This document shows positions 1-5,638 of a stretch of DNA of 8,211 nt, in pieces. How positions within the stretch are numbered: the first letter of the stretch is position 1; each line of letters starts with the position of its first letter. The translations under genes and the position numbers were made by a program. Source of the stretch: Faecalibacterium sp. CAG:74 (GTDB lineage Bacteria; Bacillota; Clostridia; Christensenellales; Aristaeellaceae); NCBI GenBank assembly GCA_000437595.1, contig FR899813.1, positions 4,255 to 12,465 of the forward strand. Direction: 5' to 3'. The notes beneath the pieces are model-generated. The model searched no databases, was not told the origin of the DNA, and saw only the letters and a program-made list of their open reading frames with translations.

Positions 1-353
1 TTGTTGATTTCCTGCTGAAGCACGTCAAGGAACGCTTGACGGCGGCAGTTCTTGAACGAATAGGTAAATCCATCTGACGTAAAGCGGAACGTGTAGCCCT
101 TGAGGATTTCGCCCATCAGGCTGGTGGTGCTGAAGTCGGTCACGCCCTTGAGCGGAATGGTGTGCATCAGCTTGAGCGGCTCGGACTTCATGTTCGTGTC
201 GTAGATGAGCAGGTCATTGCCCTTCACGCCGAGCAGCACCATGCCGAAGCTTCCGTCCGGCAGCTCCTTCACCGTGGCGCAGAGCGCCGCCCCGCGCGCA
301 TCGCAAACGCCCGCGTCCTGCATCTGCTGGGCGTATTTCTCCTGATTTGTCAT
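1..353 (-). CDS. Unrecognised cytoplasmic protein, N-terminal 117 codons (3' end outside window)
   Basis: An open frame starts with ATG at 353 and runs off the left edge without a stop. The visible protein begins MTNQEKYAQQMQDAG and has no signal peptide or membrane segment. Residues around 30-110 alternate short hydrophobic and polar stretches (GMVLLGVKGNDLLIYDTN, then LKGYTFRFTSDGFTYSF). This pattern would fit a small beta-sandwich such as a bacterial PH-like domain, but that is only an impression of the fold. I do not recognise the family and assign no function. The start is supported by an AAAGGGG ribosome binding site and by a consensus promoter at 394-422. It lies downstream of the solute-binding gene in the same direction, with no visible terminator between them, so it may also receive read-through. 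Confidence 0.8.
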   Translation of the reverse strand, partial: MTNQEKYAQQMQDAGVCDARGAALCATVKELPDGSFGMVLLGVKGNDLLIYDTNMKSEPLKLMHTIPLKGVTDFSTTSLMGEILKGYTFRFTSDGFTYSFKNCRRQAFLDVLQQEIN

Positions 354-393
354 GAAAAATCAAACCCCTTTCGTTGGCTTTGCGCCTATCTCC

Positions 394-422
394 ATGATAG
401 GACGATGCGGTTGATTTGTCAA
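394..422 (-). promoter_or_regulatory. Sigma-A promoter for the left-edge gene
   Basis: On the minus strand a perfect -35 TTGACA (417-422) is followed after exactly 17 nt by TATCAT (394-399), five of six matches to the -10 consensus. Transcription would start near 387, giving a leader of about 34 nt. A 6-bp inverted repeat, CCTATC/GATAGG (385-390 and 396-401), overlaps the -10 box and could be an operator or chance. Confidence 0.7.
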
Positions 423-450
423 GCGAACGCGGGAAAATTTACAAGTGGAA

Positions 451-1734
451 TTAGTTCGGCACATACATCGGCGTCAGCCCCATTTCGAGATACACCGTGT
501 TGACATGCTCCTGACACGCGCGGGCGAACCCCTCCGCGTCAAACGCGCCGTTCAGGTAGCGCTGCATGAGCGTCTTGAGGGCATCGTCGAAGGTGACGGG
601 GGAGTCGCCGGGGATGTAGGCATACTGGACGAGGTTTTGATAGTAGGCAATGTCCTCCGGGGAGACGGAATAGGGGTGTTCGGTGATATAGTCCAAACCG
701 CTGCGGGCGTAATCAAGGTCGCTTTCGTCCTGCGTGGTGCGGTTCTCTTTCGCTTCCAGGCGGGCGATTTCCCCTTGGTATCGCGCAACTAACTCGTCGT
801 AATCAGAGCGGATAACGGGCTGATTCAGCGACGCATCCCAAAGGTAGGATGTTGCGGATTCATAGGTCGCCAGATAGTGCATTAGGTCAATCGCACCGTC
901 GATGTTGTTGGAATAGGGATTGATGACGGCGACGACGGTCAGATAATACAGACCGGAAGGCGCATCATCGAGGACGGAGGGAATCAATTCGATGTACGTG
1001 GAAGGCGTGACAGAAGCGGCAGACGAAGTAAAGACTTCGTAGTCTGCGAATAAATTTTCCTTCGATGTTTCAGGCACAGTATTCCTGATTTTTTCGGCAA
1101 TACGAGCAAATTCGGGACGCAGAAAATTGATTTGCCCATCCACTCGTTCAGAAGCAATCAAGAACTGGCGCAAATAGAACGTGAGCATATCCTGCTGCGT
1201 GTACCTGTATTCGAGCATCAGCACATAGTCACGGCTCAAAAGACCGCTGTCGAACAGCACTTTACTAACGTCTAACAACTCATCAAAGGTTGTTGGTGCG
1301 GAAAGTGCCAATTCTTCCAGCAAATCAGGGGAAAGAACTTGCCACCCCCACGGCTGTGCATCAACATACCAGCCGACCAGATTGCCATTGTCCATGAGCG
1401 CATTCTGAAAGGCAGGATACAAGTCGCCGAGTTTATCCATCAAATCGCTGGCATCGGTCAGTGGATAGTAATAGTGTTGCTTCTTGATTTGGTCCAGTCC
1501 AGAACGCGTTTGAAAAACAAAAACGTCGATATCGGGATCGCGGGATGCAAGTGCGGTGGCAATGTCGTTTATGCTGCCATTTCGGAAATTAACGTCATGC
1601 CCTGCGGCAGCATAATCTTGAAAAGCGCTATAATTGTAATCCGTGCAGAGAATGCGAACACTTGATACATTCTCTGCGGAACTTACGGAGAGCAGCAACA
1701 AAAAAAACAGAAATAAAGCAAAAACTTTTTTCAA
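451..1734 (-). CDS. Secreted extracellular solute-binding-like protein (orphan)
   Basis: A 427-residue exported protein resembling family 1 periplasmic/extracellular solute-binding proteins of ABC importers. Residues 1-20 are a signal peptide with two lysines, a Leu/Phe-rich core and an SSA cleavage site. There is no lipobox cysteine, which is unusual for a Gram-positive binding protein because these are normally lipid-anchored. The mature part starts with a beta strand (VRILCTDYNY), then a DIATALASRDPDIDVFVF segment typical of these proteins, and a hinge-like GAIDLMHYLATY near residue 280. A charged, probably helical stretch follows around residues 305-350. Start choice: TTG at 1734, preceded by GAGGAGGAG with about 7 nt spacing; no ATG fits better. 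It follows the small secreted gene after a hairpin. No permease or ATPase gene is in the window, so substrate and transport role are unknown; it could be a surface binding or sensing protein. Confidence 0.75.
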   Translation of the reverse strand: MKKVFALFLFFLLLLSVSSAENVSSVRILCTDYNYSAFQDYAAAGHDVNFRNGSINDIATALASRDPDIDVFVFQTRSGLDQIKKQHYYYPLTDASDLMDKLGDLYPAFQNALMDNGNLVGWYVDAQPWGWQVLSPDLLEELALSAPTTFDELLDVSKVLFDSGLLSRDYVLMLEYRYTQQDMLTFYLRQFLIASERVDGQINFLRPEFARIAEKIRNTVPETSKENLFADYEVFTSSAASVTPSTYIELIPSVLDDAPSGLYYLTVVAVINPYSNNIDGAIDLMHYLATYESATSYLWDASLNQPVIRSDYDELVARYQGEIARLEAKENRTTQDESDLDYARSGLDYITEHPYSVSPEDIAYYQNLVQYAYIPGDSPVTFDDALKTLMQRYLNGAFDAEGFARACQEHVNTVYLEMGLTPMYVPN

Positions 1735-1760
1735 CTAAACTCCTCCTCTTTTTAGTATTT

Positions 1761-1792
1761 AATCCTTCAGGCATTTTCATGCCTGAAGGATT
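1761..1792 (-). other. Intercistronic stem-loop between small secreted gene and solute-binding gene
   Basis: A perfect 13-bp inverted repeat (1761-1773 with 1780-1792) with a 6-nt loop begins 8 nt after the stop of the upstream small gene. It is not followed by a U tract on either strand, so it is not a standard rho-independent terminator. The next gene's ribosome binding site follows about 10 nt further on. Such hairpins commonly protect upstream mRNA or cause partial termination, which would let the small secreted protein be made in excess. That role is inference. Confidence 0.7.
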
Positions 1793-1800
1793 GGTAAGAC

Positions 1801-2190
1801 TTACGGTGCCCAAGAGAAATTAATTGTAACTGAAGTCGTCTGAGCAGATTGCGTTTGTACGCGTGCGAAGAAAGAAGAATCAACAGCGTTGAAACCATCA
1901 GCATTCAAGTAATAAACAGTACGGGGACCTGTACCAGAAAAAGTATAATTCGATGTTGCGGCAGTGCCGTTGGAGTAGCGAATGCGGAAATTTAGAAGCA
2001 GAGTATCTTGCAAACCAGTGAGTGAATTGATAGTGACAGAGGGATCACCAGTTTTGGTTTTCTTTACGTAACCAGTTTGTGCAGTTCCTCCGTGGGACAT
2101 GGCGGTCAACTCGGCGGTGGCGGCGATTGCCGGAGCAAGGCACGCGAGGACAAGAACAAGCATCAGGGTAAAAGCAACAATCCGTTTCAT
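1801..2190 (-). CDS. Small secreted protein of unknown function
   Basis: A 129-residue protein with a clear signal peptide: MKR, a hydrophobic core to about residue 18, and an AIA-A cleavage site after residue 23. A cysteine at residue 17 lies inside the hydrophobic core and is followed by more hydrophobic residues, so lipidation looks less likely than ordinary signal peptidase I cleavage. The mature ~106 residues are rich in Ser, Thr and Asn with alternating hydrophobics (SVTINSL, TLLLNFRIRY, SVTINFSWAP), suggesting an all-beta extracellular domain. It has no cysteine after the signal peptide. I do not recognise a family. Start ATG at 2190 has AAGGAGA upstream. It is the first full gene after a consensus promoter and probably forms an operon with the solute-binding gene, making a partner or surface-associated role plausible but unproven. 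Confidence 0.75.
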   Translation of the reverse strand: MKRIVAFTLMLVLVLACLAPAIAATAELTAMSHGGTAQTGYVKKTKTGDPSVTINSLTGLQDTLLLNFRIRYSNGTAATSNYTFSGTGPRTVYYLNADGFNAVDSSFFARVQTQSAQTTSVTINFSWAP

Positions 2191-2209
2191 GGTATAGTAG
2201 TCTCCTTCT

Positions 2210-2257
2210 TCATTCGTCGGTCGTTACAGTTCCATAGCGTGACGGGACGTGCGCCAA
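2210..2257 (-). CDS. Possible 15-residue leader peptide (upstream ORF)
   Basis: Within the ~100-nt leader of the small secreted gene is an almost ideal ribosome binding site, GGAGGTGAT (around 2262-2270). Eight bases after GGAGG comes TTG, opening a frame of 15 codons that ends in TGA at 2210-2212, just before the AAGGAGA of the secreted gene. The encoded peptide would read MAHVPSRYGTVTTDE. Its codons show no run of a single amino acid as in classical attenuator peptides. The site may instead be a decoy or a structured leader element. The strength and spacing of the Shine-Dalgarno are the only evidence. Confidence 0.3.
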   Translation of the reverse strand: MAHVPSRYGTVTTDE

Positions 2258-2295
2258 CGGTATCACCTCCACTTTCTATCAATCTCTCCACTGAT

Positions 2296-2324
2296 ATAAT
2301 ACCACAGGCTGTTCTTATTGTCAA
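2296..2324 (-). promoter_or_regulatory. Consensus sigma-A promoter for secreted protein/solute-binding operon
   Basis: On the minus strand there is a perfect TTGACA (2319-2324), a spacer of exactly 17 nt, and TATTAT (2296-2301), five of six matches to the -10 consensus. Transcription would begin near 2289, leaving a leader of about 100 nt before the ATG at 2190. That length is enough for leader-based control. The promoter lies just downstream of the solute-binding relic and the metal operon terminator. Confidence 0.8.
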
Positions 2325-2366
2325 GATACTGACATAAAAAGTACATGCGAAAATTTCCCGAAAATA

Positions 2367-2395
2367 TCAGTTCGGCACATGTATCGGCGTGAGCC
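2367..2395 (-). pseudogene. Relic of the 3' end of a second solute-binding gene
   Basis: Read on the minus strand, this stretch encodes LTPIHVPN followed by TGA. The intact solute-binding gene at 451-1734 ends in LTPMYVPN followed by TAA. At the DNA level 2367-2395 matches 451-479 at 25 of 29 positions in the same orientation, and similarity stops abruptly at 2395/479. Upstream (2396-2440) the sequence is the terminator of the metal operon, not solute-binding coding sequence. No start or other part of the gene remains. It looks like the scar of a deleted or displaced paralogue. Confidence 0.6.
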
Positions 2396-2400
2396 AACAT

Positions 2401-2440
2401 GAAAAACAAATCCCCCCGACCGCCTTTCAGCAATCGGGGG
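2401..2440 (-). terminator. Rho-independent terminator of the G3E GTPase operon
   Basis: On the minus strand an 11-bp stem forms between 2430-2440 and 2413-2423 (nine Watson-Crick pairs and two G-U wobbles) with a 6-nt loop. It starts about 14 nt after the stop codon at 2455. It is followed by ATTTGTTTTTC (2401-2411), a good U-rich tail. Confidence 0.85.
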
Positions 2441-2454
2441 AGAAAATCAGCACC

Positions 2455-3390
2455 TTATGCGTTGAAATTCAGATATTCTTCTTCCGGCGGGGGAACAATC
2501 TCCGCGCGGGCTTCCTGCAGCATCAGCATCTTTTCGCCCTGCGCGTCCACCGCCTTGCACTGCGCGGTCAGGCGGAAATATGTCTTCGTGCTGGGCTTCT
2601 GGATGCCTTGCGTAATCCAGCCGATGGGCTGAATGTCGTTCGCGCAGCACGTCATCGCCATCCGCCCGAACATGTAGTAGCCCTTGGGCAGCGAGCGGTC
2701 AGCGAACGCCTGCCCCACCAGCCGCACGGTCTTGCGGTCGTAGCGATCGGCATGATCAAGCGAATCCAGATAGAAGGTCGGAATGTCCTCGTCCTTGATT
2801 TCGATGACGGCGGACTTCATGTCGTAGGGGAGGTCTTCGTCCGCCACGCCGTCTTCGCTCGTGCCGTCGGTGTTCTCGAAGATGATGTTCGTCTTCGGGT
2901 TGACCGCTTTGAGCTGGCGACGCCACGGGCTCTTGTTTGCGCCGGGCTGGCAGCGGTTGACCAGAATCAGGTCAGCGACCTTCATCGGATCGGTCAGCAT
3001 CTGGCGCATGTTGGTGAAGTAGTTGTCGAAGGTGTTCGCGTCCACCGTCGTGATAATCTGCACGACTTCCCACTTGCGCGGCAGCATACAGCTGCCCAGC
3101 CGTTCAATCGTCCAGATGCTGTTGTACTCGATGATGACGCGCTCCGGCTGATACTCCTTGTCCAGCGCTTCCATCTTCTTCGTGTTCATCTCGTCCGCTT
3201 CGTCGAGGACGACGACGGTCGTGTTCTTCGCCGTCTCGTACTCCTCAACGCCCTCTTCGCAGCAGATGACCAGCGTCTTCTGCCCGCGCGAGAAGTTGTC
3301 GTCCGTCAGCATGGAGTTGATGAGCTGGGTTTTGCCGCTTTCGAGGAAGCCGGTAATCAGGTAGACTGGTGTAAATTCCTGTTCGCTCAT
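2455..3390 (-). CDS. G3E-type (CobW-like) GTPase lacking CxCC, with DUF1980-like C-terminus
   Basis: A 311-residue cytoplasmic P-loop protein. Walker A is GFLESGKT (residues 14-21), in the GFLxxGKT form typical of CobW/HypB/UreG GTPases. ICCEEG (42-47) sits roughly where the family has its ENE(Y/F)G and CxCC region, but CxCC itself is absent. IIEYNS (86-91) corresponds to the family's IEPSG, and NRCQ (145-148) stands in for NKxD, so guanine specificity may be altered. From about residue 218 the sequence (RKTVRLVGQAF, then GRMAMTCCANDIQPIGWI at 242-259) resembles DUF1980/YcgQ-type domains, whose signature, recalled from memory, is R-x-x-M-T-C-C-x-x-D-x-Q-P-x-G. Start choice: ATG at 3390 overlaps the previous stop (ATGA), and the in-frame ATG at 3444 lies inside the upstream gene. 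Probable role: partner of the upstream metallochaperone in metal delivery; the metal is unknown. Confidence 0.8.
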   Translation of the reverse strand: MSEQEFTPVYLITGFLESGKTQLINSMLTDDNFSRGQKTLVICCEEGVEEYETAKNTTVVVLDEADEMNTKKMEALDKEYQPERVIIEYNSIWTIERLGSCMLPRKWEVVQIITTVDANTFDNYFTNMRQMLTDPMKVADLILVNRCQPGANKSPWRRQLKAVNPKTNIIFENTDGTSEDGVADEDLPYDMKSAVIEIKDEDIPTFYLDSLDHADRYDRKTVRLVGQAFADRSLPKGYYMFGRMAMTCCANDIQPIGWITQGIQKPSTKTYFRLTAQCKAVDAQGEKMLMLQEARAEIVPPPEEEYLNFNA

Positions 3391-4520
3391 GCCTTGAACA
3401 GCTCCCGCAGTGCTTTTTCGTCGATGTGCGCACCGATAACGCACAGGCGGCCGGTGTAATCCGGCGTACCCGGACGGAACTGGCTCTCGCCCGGCACATA
3501 GTCAAACTGGAACCACTCGCCCGCCGCATTCTGCAGTACACCCTTGGCGCGCAGCACCGTGCCGTACTCTTCTTCGTCGGACAGCTTGTCCAGCATCGCC
3601 TTGACCTCGTCCTGCTCGTAGCGGTTCGCAGTTTCTACGCCGACAGACACGAACACTTCGTCTGCGTCATGCCCGTGGTGATGATGGTGGTGATGTCCGC
3701 AGGAGCAGGTTTCACCGTCCTCGTGGTCGTGATGATGATGTTCGTGCTCATCCTCGTCATGGTCGTCGTGGTCATGATGGTGATGATGCTCATGCTCGTC
3801 ATGGTCGTCGTCATGATGATGATGGCAGCAGCATTCCTCGCCGTCCTCGTGATGGTGATGATGCTCGTGTTCGTCCTCGTCGTCGTCATCATCGTCGTCA
3901 TCAAGGTGGATTTCCATCGGCTTGCCGGATTCAATGACTTCCAGCAGCGTATCAGCGGACAGGTCATCCCACGGCGTCGTCACGATGCGGACGCCCGGAT
4001 GCTGCTCTTCCACCAGCGCGCGGCTCTTCTCGATGCGCTCCGCGGACAGGAGCTGCGTGCGACTGAAAATCACCGTCGCGCTCGTCTTAATCTGGTCGAG
4101 GAAGAACTCGCCGAAGTTCTTCATATACATGCGGCACTTGCCCGCGTCCACAACGGTCGCGCAGCCGGTCACAACGAGGTCGCTGTGGCGTTCCTTCGCG
4201 CGCTCGACGGCGGCGAGGATTTCGCTCAGCTTGCCCACGCCGGACGGCTCAATCAGCAGGCGGTCAGGATGATACTTCGCAATCAGATCATCAACCGCCT
4301 TCTGGAAGTCGCCCACCAGCGTGCAGCAGATGCAGCCGGAATTCAGCTCATCAACGATGATGCCCGAATCCTTCATAAAGCTGCCATCCACGCCGACTTC
4401 GCCATATTCATTTTCCAGCAGGATGATTTTTTCCTTCGCAACGCTGCCCGTCAGCAGCTTTTTGATGAGCGTCGTTTTGCCCGCGCCCAGAAAACCCGAA
4501 ATAATGTTGACCTTAACCAT
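3387..4520 (-). CDS. COG0523/CobW-family G3E GTPase metallochaperone with Asp/His/Cys-rich insert
   Basis: A 377-residue GTPase of the COG0523 group, which couples GTP hydrolysis to moving metal ions (zinc, cobalt or others) onto target proteins. Walker A is GFLGAGKTT (residues 9-17). ENEYGEVGVD follows at 36-45, then the metal-binding GCICC (C63, C65, C66) and IEPSG (90-94). The usual NKxD position reads SRTQ (153-156), a departure from the family. Between the GTPase core and the CobW_C domain (about 289-377) is an ~80-residue metal-binding insert (207-288): eight aspartates, then repeated DEHEHHHH blocks, CCC with four His, and CSCG with seven His. Start choice: ATG at 4520 has AGGAG upstream, whereas the in-frame ATG at 4568 lies at or before the predicted transcription start. 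It is first in the operon and overlaps the second GTPase by ATGA. No recognisable Zur box is visible upstream. Confidence 0.9.
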   Translation of the reverse strand: MVKVNIISGFLGAGKTTLIKKLLTGSVAKEKIILLENEYGEVGVDGSFMKDSGIIVDELNSGCICCTLVGDFQKAVDDLIAKYHPDRLLIEPSGVGKLSEILAAVERAKERHSDLVVTGCATVVDAGKCRMYMKNFGEFFLDQIKTSATVIFSRTQLLSAERIEKSRALVEEQHPGVRIVTTPWDDLSADTLLEVIESGKPMEIHLDDDDDDDDEDEHEHHHHHEDGEECCCHHHHDDDHDEHEHHHHHDHDDHDEDEHEHHHHDHEDGETCSCGHHHHHHHGHDADEVFVSVGVETANRYEQDEVKAMLDKLSDEEEYGTVLRAKGVLQNAAGEWFQFDYVPGESQFRPGTPDYTGRLCVIGAHIDEKALRELFKA

Positions 4521-4573
4521 AGCTGTTTTTCTCCTATTCCTCAGGGTCTGGCGGCTCATTCCCGCCACACGCT

Positions 4574-4602
4574 ATTATACCACATTCGTCAAGGTCTAAC
4601 AA
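4574..4602 (-). promoter_or_regulatory. Promoter of the G3E GTPase operon
   Basis: A perfect TATAAT (4574-4579, minus strand) is preceded after 17 nt by TTGTTA (4597-4602), four of six matches to the -35 consensus. Transcription would start around 4566. This leaves a leader of about 45 nt and excludes the longer ATG at 4568. I see no clear palindromic metal-regulator operator over it. Confidence 0.65.
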
Positions 4603-4645
4603 GGGGAAAATTCGCAAAAAACGCCAAAAGCAGCGCTGTCCCAAA

Positions 4646-4679
4646 CGCGCCTGCAGGCGCAAGTTCCTTCTGTAACAAT
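4646..4679. repeat. Short palindromic repeat, family B, copy 1
   Basis: Contains the perfect 14-bp palindrome GCGCCTGCAGGCGC (4647-4660), then a tail AAGTTCCTTCTGTAACAA. The same arrangement recurs at 4907-4940. It lies directly next to the left end of the MITE-like element at 4681, as if the element had inserted into or beside it. Confidence 0.5.
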
Positions 4680-4680
4680 A

Positions 4681-4841
4681 ATACTATTTCCAGATTCAAC
4701 TGCACCATCTGCTTGCGCCTTTTCCTTTCTGGCGTCCGCTCATTCCACTTAGCGTAGCGCTGCTACGCTGCGTTTCATTCACGTTAGCCAGAATGAAAAA
4801 TTCGCGGCGCATCTTGGTGCATTTTTATCTGGAAATAGTAT
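4681..4841 (-). mobile_element. MITE-like palindromic element, copy 1
   Basis: A 161-bp non-coding element with perfect 15-bp terminal inverted repeats ATACTATTTCCAGAT (4681-4695) and its complement (4827-4841). Internal matches TTCTGGC/GCCAGAA (4727-4733, 4787-4793) and AGCGTAGC/GCTACGCT (4751-4758, 4762-4769, loop GCT) let almost the whole length fold into one long hairpin. A second copy lies in inverted orientation at 6143-6304 (about 87% identical by hand alignment: 20 mismatches and one gap). TA dinucleotides near both ends would fit a TA-targeting Tc1/IS630-type transposase acting in trans, but none is encoded here. Strand is assigned relative to copy 2. Confidence 0.8.
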
Positions 4842-4878
4842 AAAAATCAAGAAACATGGGAGTGCGCTGCGAAGGGGT

Positions 4879-4940
4879 CAAGGGGGCGACCGCAAAGCCC
4901 CCTTGTCGCGCCCGCAGGCGCGATTCCCTTTGCAACAAAT
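4879..4940. repeat. Palindromic repeat, family B, copy 2, with extra stem-loop
   Basis: Two adjacent hairpins: a 9-bp stem CAAGGGGGC/GCCCCCTTG (4879-4887 and 4897-4905), then CGCGCC/GGCGCG (4907-4912 and 4917-4922). The second hairpin and its tail (GATTCCCTTTGCAACAA) match copy 1 at 4646-4679 with a few substitutions and one gap. Neither hairpin is followed by a T run, so they are not ordinary terminators. The gene-free stretch 4521-5005 contains only the promoter, these repeats, MITE copy 1 and the terminator below. Confidence 0.5.
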
Positions 4941-4953
4941 GGAACCAAGCAAC

Positions 4954-4980
4954 AAAAGAAAAAAAGGATGCCGCTCATCC
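4954..4980 (-). terminator. Probable terminator of the gtrA-gyrI-like operon
   Basis: On the minus strand a short stem GGATG/CATCC (4976-4980 with 4966-4970, loop AGCGG) is followed by a strong T-rich tract (4954-4965, including seven T in a row). It begins about 25 nt after the stop of the GyrI-like gene. The 5-bp stem is short, so efficiency is uncertain. Confidence 0.55.
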
Positions 4981-5005
4981 ACTGACAAGCAGCACCCAAG
5001 GTTGC

Positions 5006-5638
5006 TTATACCTTTCTCACCGGATGCCGAATCACGGTTTTCCTTTTCTCCGCCGCTGTTTTCCGCGGGTCGGAAAGATAAATCTCATGATGCAGCCGCT
5101 CCGCCGTGAAGTCATTTTCATACCCGTTTTCGCGCAGAAACGCATTCATCTGCGCCACCGACGCGGGTTCGTCGTCGTATGCGCCGATGTGCATCATCTG
5201 CACACAAAGTCCTTCGCGAATCGTGCGCAGTTCAGCGCGGGAGCAGTCCAGCTTCTTCTTTTCTGACGCCGTTTCCACCGCCCAGCGGAAATCCTCCGCC
5301 GTCACGAAATCCGGTACGCGAATCACGGACAGCCAGCGGAAATCCGCCTTGCGCCCGTAATCCACACCCGAAACGCCGTCCTGCTGCCAGAAGCCTTCCA
5401 GCGGCGGCACGACGTAATCGAAAAAGCCGTCCATCAGGTGTCCAGCACGCGGACTCATCTTCAACGTATAGCTGACCGCGTACAGCACGCCGAGCGCCTG
5501 CTGATACGCGCCGCCCTCCTCGTTCGGGTCGCCCGTACCGGATACGCACACGAACTGCATTTCCGGCACGTCGATGATCTCTGGCACTTTCGGCGGCTGG
5601 TAGAACGCACGGTACTCCTTCTTGTAGTCAAACGGCAT
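5006..5638 (-). CDS. GyrI-like small-molecule-binding domain protein (COG4832-like)
   Basis: A 210-residue soluble protein of the stand-alone GyrI-like family, whose fold is shared with the effector domains of BmrR/SoxS-type regulators and with SbmC/GyrI. The sequence agrees closely with my memory of this family over its full length: DPNEEGGAYQQALGVLY (37-53), YVVPPLEGFWQQDG (75-88), FRWLSVIRVPDFV (100-112), CVQMMHIGAYDDEPAS (145-160) and HHEIYLSDPRK (183-193). Related proteins bind or hydrolyse small hydrophobic ligands; the ligand here is unknown. There is no DNA-binding domain, so it is not a regulator by itself. Start ATG at 5638 overlaps the stop of the upstream GtrA-like gene (TAATG) and has AAGGAGC upstream, so translation is probably coupled. 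Confidence 0.85.
   Translation of the reverse strand: MPFDYKKEYRAFYQPPKVPEIIDVPEMQFVCVSGTGDPNEEGGAYQQALGVLYAVSYTLKMSPRAGHLMDGFFDYVVPPLEGFWQQDGVSGVDYGRKADFRWLSVIRVPDFVTAEDFRWAVETASEKKKLDCSRAELRTIREGLCVQMMHIGAYDDEPASVAQMNAFLRENGYENDFTAERLHHEIYLSDPRKTAAEKRKTVIRHPVRKV

Noticed and set aside
2191..2289. Known riboswitch in the secreted gene leader
   Set aside because: No conserved core of the riboswitch classes I know (for example c-di-GMP, TPP, SAM, cobalamin) could be recognised.
2389..3459. 356-codon plus-strand open frame
   Set aside because: Antisense to the second GTPase and its terminator; no ribosome binding site and a shadow-like composition.
3664..3902. Repetitive GAT/CAT tract considered as a CRISPR or tandem repeat array
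   Set aside because: The repeats are codon-level His/Asp runs in frame within the GTPase; there are no spacers of regular length.
4521..4650. Zur-type operator upstream of the G3E operon
   Set aside because: No TCGTAAT-ATTACGA-like palindrome is present near the promoter, so metal-regulator control cannot be claimed from sequence.
3426..4757. 443-codon plus-strand open frame with long Val/Met runs
   Set aside because: It is antisense to the G3E GTPase; the Val/Met runs are the reverse reading of His/Asp codons. It has no ribosome binding site and runs through MITE copy 1.
4856..5266. 136-codon plus-strand frame over the repeat region
   Set aside because: It covers palindromic repeats, a terminator and the antisense of the GyrI-like gene; no coding character.
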